Position numbers and translations under genes: made by a program | The notes under the pieces: generated by a model | What the model was told of the DNA's origin: nothing | What the model saw: the letters and a program-made list of their open reading frames with translations, nothing else | The model's database searches: none | NCBI RefSeq assembly: GCF_021018895.1 | Contig: NC_079373.1 | Span: 22,357,501 to 22,421,500 of the forward strand | From: Seriola aureovittata | Taxonomy: Eukaryota > Chordata > Actinopteri > Carangiformes > Carangidae | Direction of reading: 5' to 3' | Length of the DNA: 64,000 bases | Shown: piece by piece, positions 1-15,100 of the stretch | Numbering within the stretch: the stretch's first letter is position 1 | Layout of the letters: the number at the start of each line of letters is the position of its first letter

Positions 1-1910
1 GGGAAAGGAGGGTGAGGAGGCCAGCCCTCCATTTTGAGTTGGTTTAATGTAAATTGTTCTGTTAAAAAATATCATCTCTATTTCCTCTCCCTTCCTGTCT
101 CTCCCCTCTTTCGCTCCTCTTCTCTCCAGTTCTTCCCCTCACTCTTCCTCCCCCATCCCTCTAATTCATCTTTTTTCAATTATTAACTTCATAAAAAGCT
201 GCATCTGTCTGTTCATAAATAATTTACCCTTAAATGGGTGTCCCTTGTGTGCGTGTGCGTGCGCGCGCGCGTTGAAACGAAAACATCCATATATCTGTCC
301 AGTTGTCCTACCATCTTTGTTTTATCACTTCATAAATCTATCTAACTAAAACATCCATTTATTTATAAAGAAAATGTAATATGCAATAAACAGGGATGGA
401 ACACATTTTTTTTTAATAAATGATGACGCAGACTTGGCAATGTTGTCCTGTGGGAAATTACAGACTCATTTCACAATAGTTAAAAAAAAGTTGTTTTTTG
501 ATGGAAAGGCAAAAAGTGAGAATTGCATTGTAGTTGATCGTGTTCAGCTTGATTAATTAGAATGTCTTGCTCATATCACGAGGGCTCAACAATTAATCCT
601 TTGTACATCAAAACTGCCATTTGAAAGAGTGAAATTTTAAAATTGCAAAAGCTAGGATTTAATTTGCATAATTAACTGTGTCTTAAGCTGTAGCAGCTGA
701 AAATTTACTCAGCATACGACAAACAGCATACGTACAGATCTCTGTATGTGAGTGCCTGCTCATTTAAGCTACCCAAAGATAGTTTTATGGAAGAAGAAAT
801 ACCACTCTATTATTTTTGATGTTTGAAAAATAACATAAGGATTGGTACTTTTTTTTTTTTTACCATTCATGACACCGCCTTTTTTTCTTTTTTTTTGCAC
901 ACATGTCAATTTCAGACAGGTGGCTAGGAGGTAGCTCAGTAGTTGTCAAGTGTGAAAGAGTGACACCAGGTTGTCAGTTGCTCTTTATACTTTTAAACCC
1001 ATCCTATCAGGGCTGTGAAGCCATGTCCTGTTAGACTGTGAAGGTACAATACAGACCTGTCACCCTTATGATTAGGGGTTGTCAGTCAGATATCAAAACG
1101 TTGTACCAACAGTTTTTCATTGGTACTGTCAATTAACTTGCCAGAGCAGCTATTGTCAATATGTGTAATGGGACTTGTGATTGCCATGATTGTAAAGGTA
1201 TATTATTTACTAATATTAAATGTACCATTAATACAGTATCTTAACAAATGTAAGCTACATCAGTTTTCTTTTGCAGTTTTGCACAGTCTACCTTGCTACC
1301 AAGTTGGATCCTCATTTCACTGCTTTGCTTATTGTACATTGTACTTTGGCATGTGAACAATAAAACTTTGAACTGCTGTTAACTGGCAGCATCACTTATA
1401 CCTGTAACATAAATTGCAACAATATAATTATAAAATATTGATATCACTCAAGCCTCAAATTGTAGCTTGGCTCCACAAAACTTCTGGGAGAACATGGAAG
1501 TCTGTGATTATGATTGGTACTATGCAAACATATCTTTGCTATATTCACCAAAAATACATATGATTTGATTTGATTTACAGAAAATAATATGAATTTAAAC
1601 TGCGATATCGGTCAGTATAAAAGTATAGTACTGTGTTAGTCTTCAAATGTTTAATCCCTACCTCATACAGACATCTGTTCTGTATGGTGTAGTAAATAAC
1701 TTTAGAATATCATTGGTCAACCTATACACAGGATAATGCATGTGTGCATATACTGTAAACTGCAGTTGAGGATTTAAGTAGCACTCACTGTTGGATCAGT
1801 CCTAATTCTTCCTCAGGAGGCTTCTTTTCTCCCTCTCTCTCCAGCTCTTTTTGTGCTGCAATCTTAAGTGGTGCTTCTATTGATCAGCTTGGGGAGAAAA
1901 GGCTCAAGGG

Positions 1911-1941
1911 TGTGTGTGTGTGTCTGTGTCTGTGTGTGTGT
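1911..1941. repeat. Interrupted (TG)n microsatellite
   Basis: Short TG run broken by TC interruptions. Confidence 0.9.
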
Positions 1942-4900
1942 GCATGTGTTGTTGAGCAATGACAAGGGCCCCAACGTGTCTGGATTTTTAACTGAAACCC
2001 TTCAACCATCCTCAGTTACCTCCCTCTTTCCCTCTTTCTCAGTGTGTCTCACTGTCCTTCATCATCTGTCCTCTCTTCTCTCCTCCTCCTTTCCTTAGGA
2101 GGACATTGTACATTGTCCTGGTAATAAATTGAATCCAGAAAACTGTGCTTTTCTCCACCTGAATGACGCTAGATGTCGAGTTGTTTCACTTGAGGCAACA
2201 AACATCGTCAGCATCGACTCCAGTAAAGTTTAACCACACTTTTGTAAGAGATGTGCCGTCATCCCTTGCAAACAGGTTCCAAAAGAGAGATCTCTCTTTG
2301 GGATTGGGAAAAGCAAAAATGCATCATATAGACAAATGTCTTGATCAGAAGCAGGGGCCTGCTCACATGAGCATGTGGCCCAATTTTGCGGCAAAATGAA
2401 GTAATTTCAGTGGAATTCGTAGAAAAGTCTGCCGGGCAAAGTAAATTTGTCAATCTGTATTTGACAAATAGCAAGCTGTCTTGACAGCCCAAACCTTTGA
2501 GGGAACGGAGAGGAGGAGGGTTCAAAATGGAAGAAGCTGTCGTAGCTTGTTCTAACAATCAAAAGACCAACATGCCAAGAGGGAATAAATGGTACAGTGT
2601 ACAGAGAAAATAGAGAGAGGAGCTGTTGTGAGTGACTAGTGGATGTTTCCAGCTGACTAGCGTGTTGGCGGTTAGTAGTTTACCCACTAGCCCTGCAAGC
2701 TGTCACTTTGCCATCAAGCTCCTACAACCAAATATTTCACAGACATGATGAATTTCATGTTTGCACTAGTGGCTTTTTTTTTTACCTTTTCTTTTACATC
2801 AGCTCAGATAAATAATTTGTGTATCTTTTATTTACTGTTACAGTTTCAGTTTTTATGCTTGCATTGTTTTCGCTCAGCACATGTATTTTAACACGCTCAC
2901 AGGGCTTGTGACAGTCACTGTGCAGCAGCTCAGGGCCTTAGTATGAATGGAAGATAAAGACTGAACTAGAGGCTGTTGTAATGAAAAAGGTGACTCAAAG
3001 GGAAGGTGCTGCAGGATAGAGAAAAAGAGAGAGTATGACTTAATGTCTGTATGGTCTCATGTGTTCTTTATTGGTTCACTGCTATAGTAAGTCCTGTATG
3101 AGTTCTGTCATGCACACAGTAATACGCCTCAGCGCTCTCTCTCTCTCTCTCTGTGAGGTTGTGTGTGGCTGAGCTGTTCTCTGTCCATAGCTTATTTTCT
3201 TCACCATTCTTCAGCCTTCCTACAGAGAGAGGGGGGAGGGGGGCTGTTGAATAGACTGGAGTAATGGGCTGAGTGGTGAGACAGAGAAATGTGAAAAAAA
3301 AGATGGAAGGTGTGTGTGTGTTAAAGCACCCAGTCAGCCAAGCAGCTAGTGCATCACTGCTGCTTTCTAGTCTTATACTGCCCACAGCATTGACACACAT
3401 TGCACACACACGCACACGCACATACTAACACAGCACAGTATTATCATGCTAACATGAGTGTTGCAGTCACACAAGTGCCAACATTTTCATGACTTTGCAC
3501 CTACATCAGCTGTCACACGCTCACTGGGATCCACAACCCCCGATCATATACACACACGGTGGAGAGCTCTTCTTCACGTGCATAGGCGTTTTCCGTTTTG
3601 CCTTAAACCCGTTGAAAGAAAGTATGAATAACATCCGTGTGTTACACAGGATGCCACTCAAAAACTTTCCTGGATAAAGGCCCGGTCACACAAGCATGTA
3701 AAATAACAAAATCAGTTCATCTCTCAGTGGCAGAGTAAATCTGCATGAATCTTCTGTATTCAACATCTGTATGAAATTTGACAGATACATTTTAGCCATT
3801 GATCAACAGTAACTTGACAGGACAGTGCTGATCTTTAAGGAAACAGAGAACCAGAGTCCAAAATGGAGGAAGTCACTAAGTCAGTAACATTTAGCAAACA
3901 AGACAGCTCAGAGAGCTTTATCTTCCCCTCCATGAAATCCTTATTTAATAAAAATGATGTGCAACCCTGAGAACAAAGTTAATACAGAAAAAATAAAAAG
4001 AGGCTCAGAGAGCTATTGTGACTGATTTGGATTAGCGTGTTCCTGCATTGCTAGCTGCGGTAGTTTACTAACTGTCTCTGTGAATTGTCCCTATGTCACT
4101 AAACCTCTAACATCACCTGTTTCTCAAAGAGGTATAGATGAAATTCTTTAAGGAGAACATTAAACAGATACAAGCTCATCTTTAAGTGGTTCAAAAGTTC
4201 AGTGGTCAGGACTGACTTTGCAGAAAGAGAGTAAACCGCAGGGAGGAAGTTCATTATACCCTATCCCTGATGCATTTATCATCATCATTTACTATGCATT
4301 CACTTCTCAATAATCATATTAATGTCAAACATTGGTTATACATGAACATATCAGCATCAAAAATGAACCATGGTGATATGGTATAAAAAAAAAAAAAAAG
4401 TCACAGAAAATGCACAAAAAGGCAGTTATTAAACATTTCTAGGGAAAAACTAGTACATAAGAAATGTAGTTCAGTTTGTTGTCAGGATGAGATGACACAC
4501 ACTAATGCATACGCAGTCTGCATAACTTTTTTCACTGACAGATGATTCACATACATACACAGGCATATCTAGGCTGGGCTCATCAAGCATTTGTGTATTT
4601 GAGTGTTTGTGTGTGTGGACTTTCATTATTTATAGTTCAATGAAGCATTGGGCCTGACTGTGGTCGTTCTGTCTGTGCTTTCTCTACTGTCTGTGTGTGT
4701 GTGTCTGTGTAGCTGTGAAAATAAGATAATCTGATTCAACAGCTCTTATCGCTAAAGGCCAGATAACTCCAAAAACACACATGCACACAGTTATATGTAG
4801 TTAAGTGTCTGTGTGCTTGTCTAAATTCTCCAATATGAGATATGGGATGAGGTTCTTTCTTCTTTTCCATCTCTCTCTCGTTTCTCTGCTTGTCTTACCA

Positions 4901-6309
4901 TCCAGTTGTCTATAAGCCCCTTTGACAGTCTCTAGGATACCAACCAGTTACCATAGCAACCAGGCTAGCCGGCCACCTCCATGGATCATCCAGCCATGCA
5001 GTCACCTGACCACCTATCTTTCACGTGATTGGATGCTGTGTTTTGGCCATGTCTATTCACATCCCATTGGTTGAAATGGGGGGCCCCAACAAATTCTCTC
5101 CCTTTTCATTTTCATACCCTTGCCCTATTTTCTCTCTTCTCCTTTTCTCCTTCTCTTTCTGCCTCGCTCTCTGATCAAACACGGAGATTGTATTACATCA
5201 GCTTAATGCTATAGTTACTGCATGGATTCACATTTGATACTTCTGCTTTGACTGGCTGCATGTAAGGAAAACAAATGTGTTATTGAATTGGGATTCAACT
5301 AAGTGGCATTAAGTGAAAGGGCTAGAAAAGAAAGGCTAATTAAACCTTTCCAGACGAACACCACTCACATTTCCTTTTTTTTCATTTTCATAACAACCTC
5401 TCATACTTTTCCAGAGCATTGATCAGCCTGAATGTGTTGTCTCTTTTGGTACAGTCATCTGAACACAAATTCAGACAAAGTAAGCTACTTTGTGCAGCCC
5501 CCATTCACAGATGATCTTGTGACTCACTGATGTTCATGACCTGAAGGTTGAGAACAGCTGAGATATGAACCTAAGTTCGACTGCTACAGTTCTGACTTCT
5601 GCAAAACTGGTGTAATCAACTGGTTATTTTCCTTTTTTTAATCATTTTGTCTGTTAATGTCAGAAAATATTGAAAAATGCCTCATGTCGTCTGAATGAGA
5701 ACTGATTTGACTCACTCAGGAGTGATATCTTTAGTTGCTGCCTCCCCATCTCAGGGGCAAGGTCATTCCTTTCCAGGAGACAATCACAACCCGGTCCATA
5801 AATATCAAAAGCAGGAATATCACAGTTATGCCTACTTTAAAAATGCTTTACTGACAAATGCAAACATTGTCCTTTTTCAAGAGCTACAGGAAGTGCACAG
5901 GAACCGAATGGCTCGCAGCATTGCCGAACTTTGGCACAACCCAGGTGACGAACAAACGTTATAATTTAAGAATCCTCACCGCTGATGGTTGGCATAGATG
6001 ACAGCAGGGCACAAATACACACACAGGCAGCAATAGACACATCTATAATGTGTATAATTAGCCTGCTAAACTGCCAGACAGCCAACACCCAAACATAGGA
6101 ACTACTTGTTATCCTAAATATTGCAGCTCTTCTTCACTTGTTTATCTTTGCTTTATATAACAGCTCCCATGTGCCAAAGTACAGAGATGTGCTGGGAGGG
6201 ACTTGAGCTCCATTACCTCTCAGTTTTCCAGTGTTTGATCGAGCAACTTTCATTTAATGTTTCATCTGGGTTTATTTAATATTCACTGTGTTTTTGATGA
6301 CTGTCAGGA

Positions 6310-6311
<2 letters not shown>

Positions 6312-6367
<56 letters not shown>
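6312..6367. repeat. (TG)n microsatellite
   Basis: About 28 uninterrupted TG units. Confidence 0.98.
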
Positions 6368-6368
<1 letters not shown>

Positions 6369-6944
6369 CACCAATAGACTCAGAGGAAGAGGTATGTTTG
6401 GAAAGAGGAGGGGTGACAGCTCACTCCTGGATCTAAGTATAGATGAAGTGTGAGAAGAAAGAGACAGTGAGTGACAGAGAGGCAGATTGGGCGAGAGACT
6501 GATACTCCAAAGACACAACAAGAGAGAAACTGGGAGAGAGAGCTCAGAGCTCATAGGGTGACAGTTAAAGTGAGTGATAGAGGGACGAGAATTAGCTTGA
6601 AAGAGACAGAAAATCTGAGGTGGGAAAAACAGAGAAATATATGGAGAGAATTTCAAGTTTTATTCATCCCTGTGGGGAAATAAGGCTGTTCTGCAAAGAA
6701 GAACAAGTGGGAGAATAAAATCACATTAGAATATGAGGATAAAGCAGAATAAATAAGCAATGCACACTATCAAAAGAATAGAATGATAAACATAATTTTC
6801 CAACCCATCCTAAGGGGACTTCAAAAGATGGGAAGCAGTGGATCACCTACTGTACATGAGTAGATTGACTTACAATGACAGTCTTTTAAAATATGACATA
6901 TTATGTGTTTACGAGTGAAAGTGTGTAAACAATTTATTTATCAT

Positions 6945-6946
<2 letters not shown>

Positions 6947-6990
<44 letters not shown>
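6947..6990. repeat. (TG)n microsatellite
   Basis: About 22 uninterrupted TG units. Confidence 0.98.
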
Positions 6991-6991
<1 letters not shown>

Positions 6992-7421
6992 CGCAACCAA
7001 CCACAATCTCACAAAAAAGAAAGAGCAGACTTGTGTGTTGCAGAGTCAAATGCCTTTTTTAAGAATGGCTTTCGACAAAGACAGATGGAGATCCTGACGG
7101 ATGTATGTGTGTGTAGGGGGTTGCAGGGAATGAATGTTTGCAATACAGGCCTCCTCAACTACTAAACTTGTGACCCATTTTTCACTGTCAACCAATAATT
7201 ACACTGGGTGTGACGTTTATGTCATGAGAATTGCAGGTAAATGATTAATTTAATATTGTTAGTTAATGTTTGATTGTGTGTACACACAGCTGACAGTGTG
7301 TTTGGTTGATGTCTGGAATGTAGGTTGTATCATGGTGAGCAAGTTGTTGTGCTAGATGTGTGCATGGGCACACATGCGCACATTAAACCCGGAATTAAAT
7401 TAAGTATTGCACATCTTTTGT

Positions 7422-7428
<7 letters not shown>

Positions 7429-7456
<28 letters not shown>
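7429..7456. repeat. (TG)n microsatellite
   Basis: Fourteen TG units, preceded by an interrupted run. Confidence 0.95.
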
Positions 7457-7459
<3 letters not shown>

Positions 7460-8146
7460 TAGTGTGAGAAAACAGAGCAGAACATCAGCTCCATAGCAAC
7501 ATAACTCCACAAAGCCACTAACTTTGTTCTCAGGAATCCTTTGTTATACTCGTCTGTGTGAGAACAGACCAAATGAAACTTGTGTTCAGAAATGAACCAA
7601 AAAGCCAAGAAATACATGCAAGTTCGGGGTATTATGCCGCAAGTTAAATTGAATACACACTCAAATGTTCATGATTAAATAAGCAACGGTTAATGTCGAA
7701 ACTTTGGCGAAAGATAAAAAACAAAACCATCCTTATTAATTATTAAACCCCATGATTGTCAACAGAATTTGAATGAAATGTTTCTAAATCCTGATCGGAA
7801 CCAAACAGTCTGATAATCATCTCAGCATTTTGGTACAACTATTGCTGGAAGCTGGATACAGTTCTCCTCTTCATAGCCGGCTGAAGAATGGATGACGAAG
7901 CAAATATTCACTAAACTGGTGGCTCAGACTCTCTTCAAAACAGCTATGAAGTGTACAGTGAAGCAGCTCTCCCAGCAGAAATGAACAGAGATCAGAGCCC
8001 GAATGTTGTGAACACAGGCTCATAAAGCTCACTGCACATCCACCATTTGCTGCTGTGGTTTACTGCGCTCTCATGCTGTTATTGACTAAGTGTATTGTAA
8101 CGATCCACTCCACTGTACATGCCCCATATCCGCCACATCCTTTCTT

Positions 8147-8148
<2 letters not shown>

Positions 8149-8228
<80 letters not shown>

Positions 8229-8296
8229 ATATTGGGTGTGGTTGCAGGATGCCCTGTGAGGGTGGCAACGGAAGCTCCAGTGGAGCAAGGCATGGA

Positions 8297-8346
<50 letters not shown>
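8149..8346. repeat. Facing (TG)n and (CA)n microsatellites
   Basis: A TG tract (8149-8227, about 39 units) is followed after 70 bases by a CA tract (8298-8346, about 24 units). The two can pair as a long hairpin. Confidence 0.97.
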
Positions 8347-8348
<2 letters not shown>

Positions 8349-11090
8349 AAATATATATCTATGTGTGTGTGCCTGTGTAAGTGAGTGTTTGGGCTCCATT
8401 GGGGCAGTCTACAGGAAGGCTGAACAACAATTAAATATTTCATCACTTCCCTTATTCAGCAACTGCTACAGAGAGGGAGGGAGGGGGAGAAGACACGAAG
8501 GCAGACACAGGGAGAGAGAGTGATGGAGGCAGTGTGTGTACCTCAAGATGCTTTGGCAGTACATCTAACATTTGTATCAATAATACGAGTTGAATTGAAA
8601 ATAAGAGATGATGCAGAAAATTACATGTTGACATATCTATACTATATATTAAGAAGAAAATAGCAAAGGGGGAGGAAAGGAGGGAGGAAGAGGAGATGAG
8701 GAGATGAAAGAAAGGCAAGGATGATGCTGATGGAGGAGGGTGCGGCAGAATTGTTGGGAAGGGCAGAGAGAGAGAATAAGAGACACGATTGCATTCCTGG
8801 GAAATGAGGATGGTCACCATGGCAACTGCTGCTGAGAGTCACATGATGCGGAGGAGTGAGAGAGAGAGAGAGAGGTGTGAGAGAGAGCGAAAAAAGAGAC
8901 AGAGCAGGAGGAGGGTGGGGTGTGCCAGCAAACGACGGAGGAGGAGAGAAGAGAAAAGAGATGGTAATGAGGTGAAGCAATAAAAAGGAGGGATAGGTAG
9001 GAAGACTACATGAGGTGTGGAGAGAGGAGGGAAGAACGATGTGACGAGTGTGTGCAACATTCACAAGTGTTTGAGTGTGTACTTATTTATCTCTGGCGTC
9101 TTTGTAGGCCACAGCATTAACAGCGATGTCATGTGAGGCCTGTCTAGAGGAGGAATAATAAAGGTTACACTATGAGAGACAAGGGGTTTCGGGGTGGGGG
9201 GTTTGATTGACAGGAAGGATGAAGAAAATGATTTAAAGAGTAAACTCAAGTACAAAAATAGAAGCAAGAAGAAGAGAAGGGATGGGAGAGAAAATGGGGA
9301 ATGAGAAAAAATTGTTTTTTCTGCGCGATATCTGATTTGCCGATGGTCACTGTGACGTCAACAAACACACTCAGTTTTCATTGTCTGTTGTTTCATTGTC
9401 GGATTTTTCTTTTTTTGTCTGTGTTTCTTCATGCATAGTTCTGTCTTGTATGTGCTGCTTGTGTCTTTTTTCCTTCATACATATCAACTTCATAATAAAT
9501 GGGATTTGTACACTGTACGTAACATCTAGCCAGTGCCAACAGGCAACACATTGATTTTATGTTAAGGGCTTCACTGAAGACACTGCCATGATTTATTCAT
9601 ATTTTTTCCCTTCAACATATCACAAATACAACACTAGACTTGATGTTATATTTGCTCCTGTTGTCCTAATTTACATTGCTTTAATTTTCATCACATTTCA
9701 TCCTTTTTACCTGAGGAGAATATCATTTTTTGGGCGATTCAATGTTCCTTTTTGTTTTGTCGTCCTGACTGTCTACTATCGTGACATCATAACATTAGGA
9801 TGCAGCGATCCATTTTTTTCTGTATCGATACTGATTAAAATACCACAACTCTGAGTACCAGTCCAGTACGTATGTAAGGTAACACAAGAACAAGGATTGC
9901 TGTGGCACTAAGAACTGTCATGACTTAATAAATGTAAATGATGCAGAAATACAAAAATCACATCCAGACTGTTTAATCAGGTCAGTATATTAGCAAGTAA
10001 CATCCATCCTTATCTGGCACAAGTGAAAAAACAGACATTTCAATACATGTTTGAATATTTATCAGTTGAACAAATATACAGTAGTCTAGCGTTTCAAATT
10101 TTTCAAATTAAAATGTTAATTGTGTCCTGATAGACCTCAACATACAAAACTTTGCAACATCTCGGCCTAAGATACGCGTCAAATGACTTTGAGAGCAGAT
10201 ACTCCGGTGCTCTATTTTATCACTAAGTTATATGTTATGCAGCAGAGTGTATTCATTCAATTTGAAGCGTGGGGTGTGTGTGACTTGGTGTCTTTGTGTA
10301 AATGGTTTGTCTGACTGAGAAAACAAATGTTTAAAACATGTCACTTTCCATAAGATGGAATGAAATTAAAGGACAGATCACTTTAATCAAAAGCTGTGAA
10401 CACACTTAATGCAACCGTTTCATGTGTAATTAAACAATCAGCAGTAAAGAAGTTAATTTTGTTTATTTAGAATTAAATTAGCTTGCCATATGTTTTGCCA
10501 CAACACATTACACATTTGTTACCGTGGAGGCCTAAATCACTCGAGCTTGTAATAAAATAATTTTAAGTCAGTATTTAGTGTCAGGTGATTAATATTGATA
10601 AATGGCCGTCCAACAAATAGGATAAATGCATAAGCAAGCTGGATTTCAACGTCAGCTCCCCGAGGGGCAGATACAAGATAAGATGCATCTACTTTACGTC
10701 TGCTTTTTTACATAAATGTCAGACAAGAAGGTCTGCATGATGGGAAGTACTCCCATTTAGTTGATTCACATGCAGTCAAGTCCTCATTGTCATTGTCAGT
10801 TTCCTGCAGTAACTTGATTTGTAAAACATGATGTAAAGAAGAAACCTAGTTTACTTCATGGGGATTAAAAGAAACCTATTTAGTACAGCTACATTCTGCT
10901 GGGGACTTGTGATTAGGGCTGAAGTAGACACTGAAAATGTGTCGACATCAATATTTTAAATTGATGCATCGTTTCAATGTTCAAATTTGTGGCACATTGA
11001 CCGCCGCATACAGTATTTATTTTCTATTTTATCATTTATGGTCGCGCTGTTTCTCTTTCCTCTGCTTCCTGCCCAGGACAGGGCTGCATA

Positions 11091-11092
<2 letters not shown>

Positions 11093-11129
<37 letters not shown>
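11093..11129. repeat. (CA)n microsatellite
   Basis: About 18 CA units. Confidence 0.97.
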
Positions 11130-11134
<5 letters not shown>

Positions 11135-11271
11135 GCACACAGACATACATACTGACCCTGTGCCTTCCAATATGCCTGTTTAGACACTACCCTTGGCTTT
11201 GGCTGTGGGTTTAAAGTGTGTCTGTGGCCCACTGCCCAGCACTTAAACTGTGACACACTTTGTCTGGACAT

Positions 11272-11272
<1 letters not shown>

Positions 11273-11318
<46 letters not shown>
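11273..11318. repeat. (CA)n microsatellite
   Basis: About 23 CA units. Confidence 0.97.
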
Positions 11319-11323
<5 letters not shown>

Positions 11324-11591
11324 AAAACATGCTCAGTTCTCCTTGTACTGTCCCCTCATACCCCCACACCCAGATGTAGACACACATGTACTCTCTCATT
11401 CCTTATCAGGCATTGTCTAGCTGCTCACAGAGGGGACAGAGCATCAGTAGCAGAGAGGAAGCAGGAACTGAGCTTTACCCCTTGCTGAAACACATTTACA
11501 TCAACTCAAATCCCTTCAAGGGGGATCGACGCCTAGCAGAGGACAGCAGATGGGGAGAGCTTCAGCTTAATGTTTGAAAGACACAGTGTTC

Positions 11592-11700
11592 GGGGGTGTC
11601 ATGGTAGCTCAGCACGTCAAAGATCACACCGTGAACTTGGGTTTAAATGTGGCTCATACACATCGTCACTGCCACAGCTCCTTTTTCAAAGACAGTACTG
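11592..11700 (+). repeat. Possible tRNA-derived SINE remnant
   Basis: GGTGTCATGGTAGCTCAG followed about 30 bases later by CTTGGGTTTAAATGTGGCTC resembles diverged pol III A and B boxes, and a pyrimidine-containing tail follows. The pattern is weak and only the head is visible. Confidence 0.3.
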
Positions 11701-12095
11701 ACCTCAGTGTCAGAGGGCAAATGAATCACGTCCAGCCCCTCTCATGTTTATTTTGCTTGGCAGATTTTTTTCTGTTTCCACCATGAAAACACAGAGACAG
11801 TCCGAATACAATTGTCTTTTCCTGTCCTCCACACACACTCAGAAAAAGCTGCAGACCAACAGCTTTTATTGTCCGGTTCTTTTACTAAACCTATTTATAA
11901 GACATGTCATTTCCCCCTCTTGTTTCAGAATAGTCTGTTTCCAACCCCTTGATTAGAACAGAGAGAGAGATGGAGGGTGAGGGGCTGATAGAAAGTTGTT
12001 GTGGAAAATAGTCACCTTGTTCATTGTCAAGCGGGACATGAGTGGATTTATTTTTGTGGCCCACTGAAATATATATAAAAGCCTGTCTCCAGTTG

Positions 12096-12098
<3 letters not shown>

Positions 12099-12133
<35 letters not shown>
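12099..12133. repeat. (TA)n microsatellite
   Basis: About 17 TA units. Confidence 0.97.
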
Positions 12134-12137
<4 letters not shown>

Positions 12138-15100
12138 GGGAAAGTGTTCTCAGACTTTTATACATATATGGGCCAGTCTACTGAACTGATTCAAAGTCAG
12201 AGTTGAAAACATGGAATAAATGTGTCTTTTTCCCAAACTTAATATGTATGTTAATTGTATAATATACAAGGAACTTTTATAGTAGATGTTAGTTACAGTT
12301 AGGTCTCATATTGTATATTCAGACAGTTTGGGAATATTTTTCCTCTCCCAAAATTTGTCACTACCCAAACATCTGGTTGTTTGATCTGCACCAGAGTTTG
12401 ATTGATTGACAACTTTTAAAACCAGCACAAACGTAAGTGCTATAATTGCTTACATATTGTAGAGGACAAATTCAGTTTTACAGAAAAAAAACTCTGAGGG
12501 GTATGACCACAATTTTGGTCAAAATGGATGATGAGACGGGGAAAGAGAAGAACAAGAGGAGAGAGGAAAACAAGAGGAGAATAGGTGAATGAGAAAAAGA
12601 AAGGAAAGAAAGGAGATAATGTCCTGTCTGCTGGACAAGCCTTTGTTGACACCATTAGCTTTCTTGTCTTTCTAAGAGGACGTGGGGTTAGCCTGGCACC
12701 TTTGCCTGGTGATGCAGGAGGAACATATGCGTACTCTGTCAGATCTCCAAACTCATGTGACCTGTTATTATCTCCTCCTGATTGCTTTGCACTCTGTTAA
12801 TTTCTGGTGAATGTGGAAACTCAAACACATCATGCCTGCAGTTATTGTAATTTCAGCCTGAGTGCTATGCAATCTAATTATAATGTCTGGATACAATAAC
12901 AGTACGGGGAATAACAACATTCATCCTGATGTTATAGTGTTTCATTGGTTTAAAAAAAAAAAAAGAAAAAAAGATTGAATTCTTTATGACATAAAACCTG
13001 ATGTTGTAGGCATAGTGTTGCATTTATTTCAGTTCAGTACAGTAGCATAGATATTTAATTATGATCACTATGTTATATATTTCATTTTGCTGACTCAGCA
13101 GTCTCTAGAGCAGTGCTGCATGTATCACATTTATAGAAATGAGATGACTGTATATACTCTACTAATGTTTCATTATTTGTATGTTTGATTCCTACAAAAT
13201 CTTTATAACTGTCGATTTTTTTTCTTGGAATTTAAATTGGAATCGAGCCAAATTCAGAATCAGCAGGTCAGACTTAAAAAAATAAATAAAAATGAAATTA
13301 GAATAGCCCAAGAAAATTTCGATTGGTGTATTTCTAGATTTAAATAATATGTACCTCTTTAATATGTTAAGTGCACAGTTTAAATACAGGCAAGGCTAGA
13401 ATTAGTCATGATTGCCCCTTATTAAGAAGGTTTTGGACAGATGAACAGTGAACGTTTACAGTTGTCATTCTGTTACAATTGTGGGGAAAGACATTATAAC
13501 GAAATATAAATGATGAAATCACCCTTTCTCTTTTCTTGTAACTCTCATTCTCTTAGTTACAAATGTCTTTTAAATGGAATTAAACTTTTACATACAGTAG
13601 ATTCCTTAAAACCCACCACAAATAAACAGCTTATGTACATTGCTTTTTTAAAAGGAGTAATTTGTACAACTGTAATGTTTATTTTCATTTACTTATTCTT
13701 TGATTCATGTTTTTACTACTATAATTGCTGTTCGATATTATTCAAATTTTTTTGTATTTTTGATTACTTGTTTAATCTATATAAACTTGTGGGATGCTAA
13801 TTTGCATATATCTAGCTGCTGAGAGGGGTCTATGTTTGTCGATAGTACTGATTAAGAAAAATTTAATATATTTAACATTTCTGCTATTGTGTACAGTTTG
13901 TGTACAGAGTTACTACAGAGTGTTCAGCTGTAAAAGTCTTTGATTTCCAGTTTATCAGTATATGAAGCCACCGAACGTGTAAAGTACAAAGGTCAGGGCC
14001 TTAGTGCCCTAGAAATTTTACTGTATGCAAGAATGATCATGTAGGAAGAGGCAAGTACCAGGAACAGAAATCAATAACCGCAAAGAGCAAAGGAGAGCAG
14101 GGGGGGTGGGGATCCACTGCTGGATTCAGACAAGATGCTGGTAATGGCAGAGGCATCTAAGTGAGATCTCTGCAGCAGGTTTACTCATAGCTAAGTGGCT
14201 AGAAAGATTTTCCATAAACACAGGATGACGTGTCTAAAATAAATTGAAGAATGAAATATAATCTTTCAAAAATCGTCTTGTAACACTCCTGAATACAAAA
14301 GCAGGACAGGATTTTGTAACCTTTGAGGAAACGAAGTTATTTTATTCAGTAGATGCTTGTAATGCACTGTAAACGTGCATAATCACAAATTATACTGATT
14401 AACTTCCACCAAAATTATCTCAGTGAATAAATGTTATCCTTTTCTCTGACATTCAATTTTATGAAATGAATTAAATGGTCAATACTTTGCTTCTATCAAG
14501 TAGTAAATGTATTTTAAATAGCTTGATGTGAACCAGAGCTTCCAGCTTGGCACTTGACTGACTGGACTTTTATAATCACATGACGCACACAGCTTTGATT
14601 TTTAAGACAGGGACTCCTTTTCGGTTATGTCAGTTACCAGCAGCTAAATTATCTGCGTCTTTGTCTGGAGGGAGCTCAGTGCAGACCAACAGTCTCTGCC
14701 CCTGGAGGAACCACAGTCACATCGCTGCTGCATGACACCAGCCCCCTCTTTGGCCTTCTGCAGCTAAACAAAGACAAGGAAGCTTTACCTTTGTCCAAGC
14801 CGAGTCGGCACAATTTTTAAAACAGTTGGTTAAGCATTTTCTTCAAGGTTTGCCCACACTACAGTATCAGTATATTAAAACAGGATTTGAACTCAGGCCT
14901 CTCCATAAATCGCAGTGGCTTTGTAGTGTGTTTCTGTATCTGCACTGGCTCAGGGCCCGTAATGACACATGGATTTTAAATGACGCTTTTGTTGAGGCTT
15001 TTCACCAAGAAAATGGACCAAAGTGAGCTGAAAATGGTCTCATTCTTCTCTCTTCCCTTAATCTTGTTCTTTTCTTCTGTCATCTACAGTAATCACCTTC

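Noticed and set aside
931..985. GGAGGTAGCTCAGTAGTTG with a later CACCAGGTTGTCAGTTG, as a tRNA gene or SINE head
   Set aside because: The spacing and B box are poor and no cloverleaf can be drawn. At best a very old SINE fragment.
2405..4130. Two passages (about 2515-2740 and 3850-4120) sharing CAAAATGGARGAAG, TTAGCGTGTT-like and TAGTTTAC words, possible duplicated repeat
   Set aside because: The shared words are short and unevenly spaced. By eye I could not align them well enough to call a repeat family.
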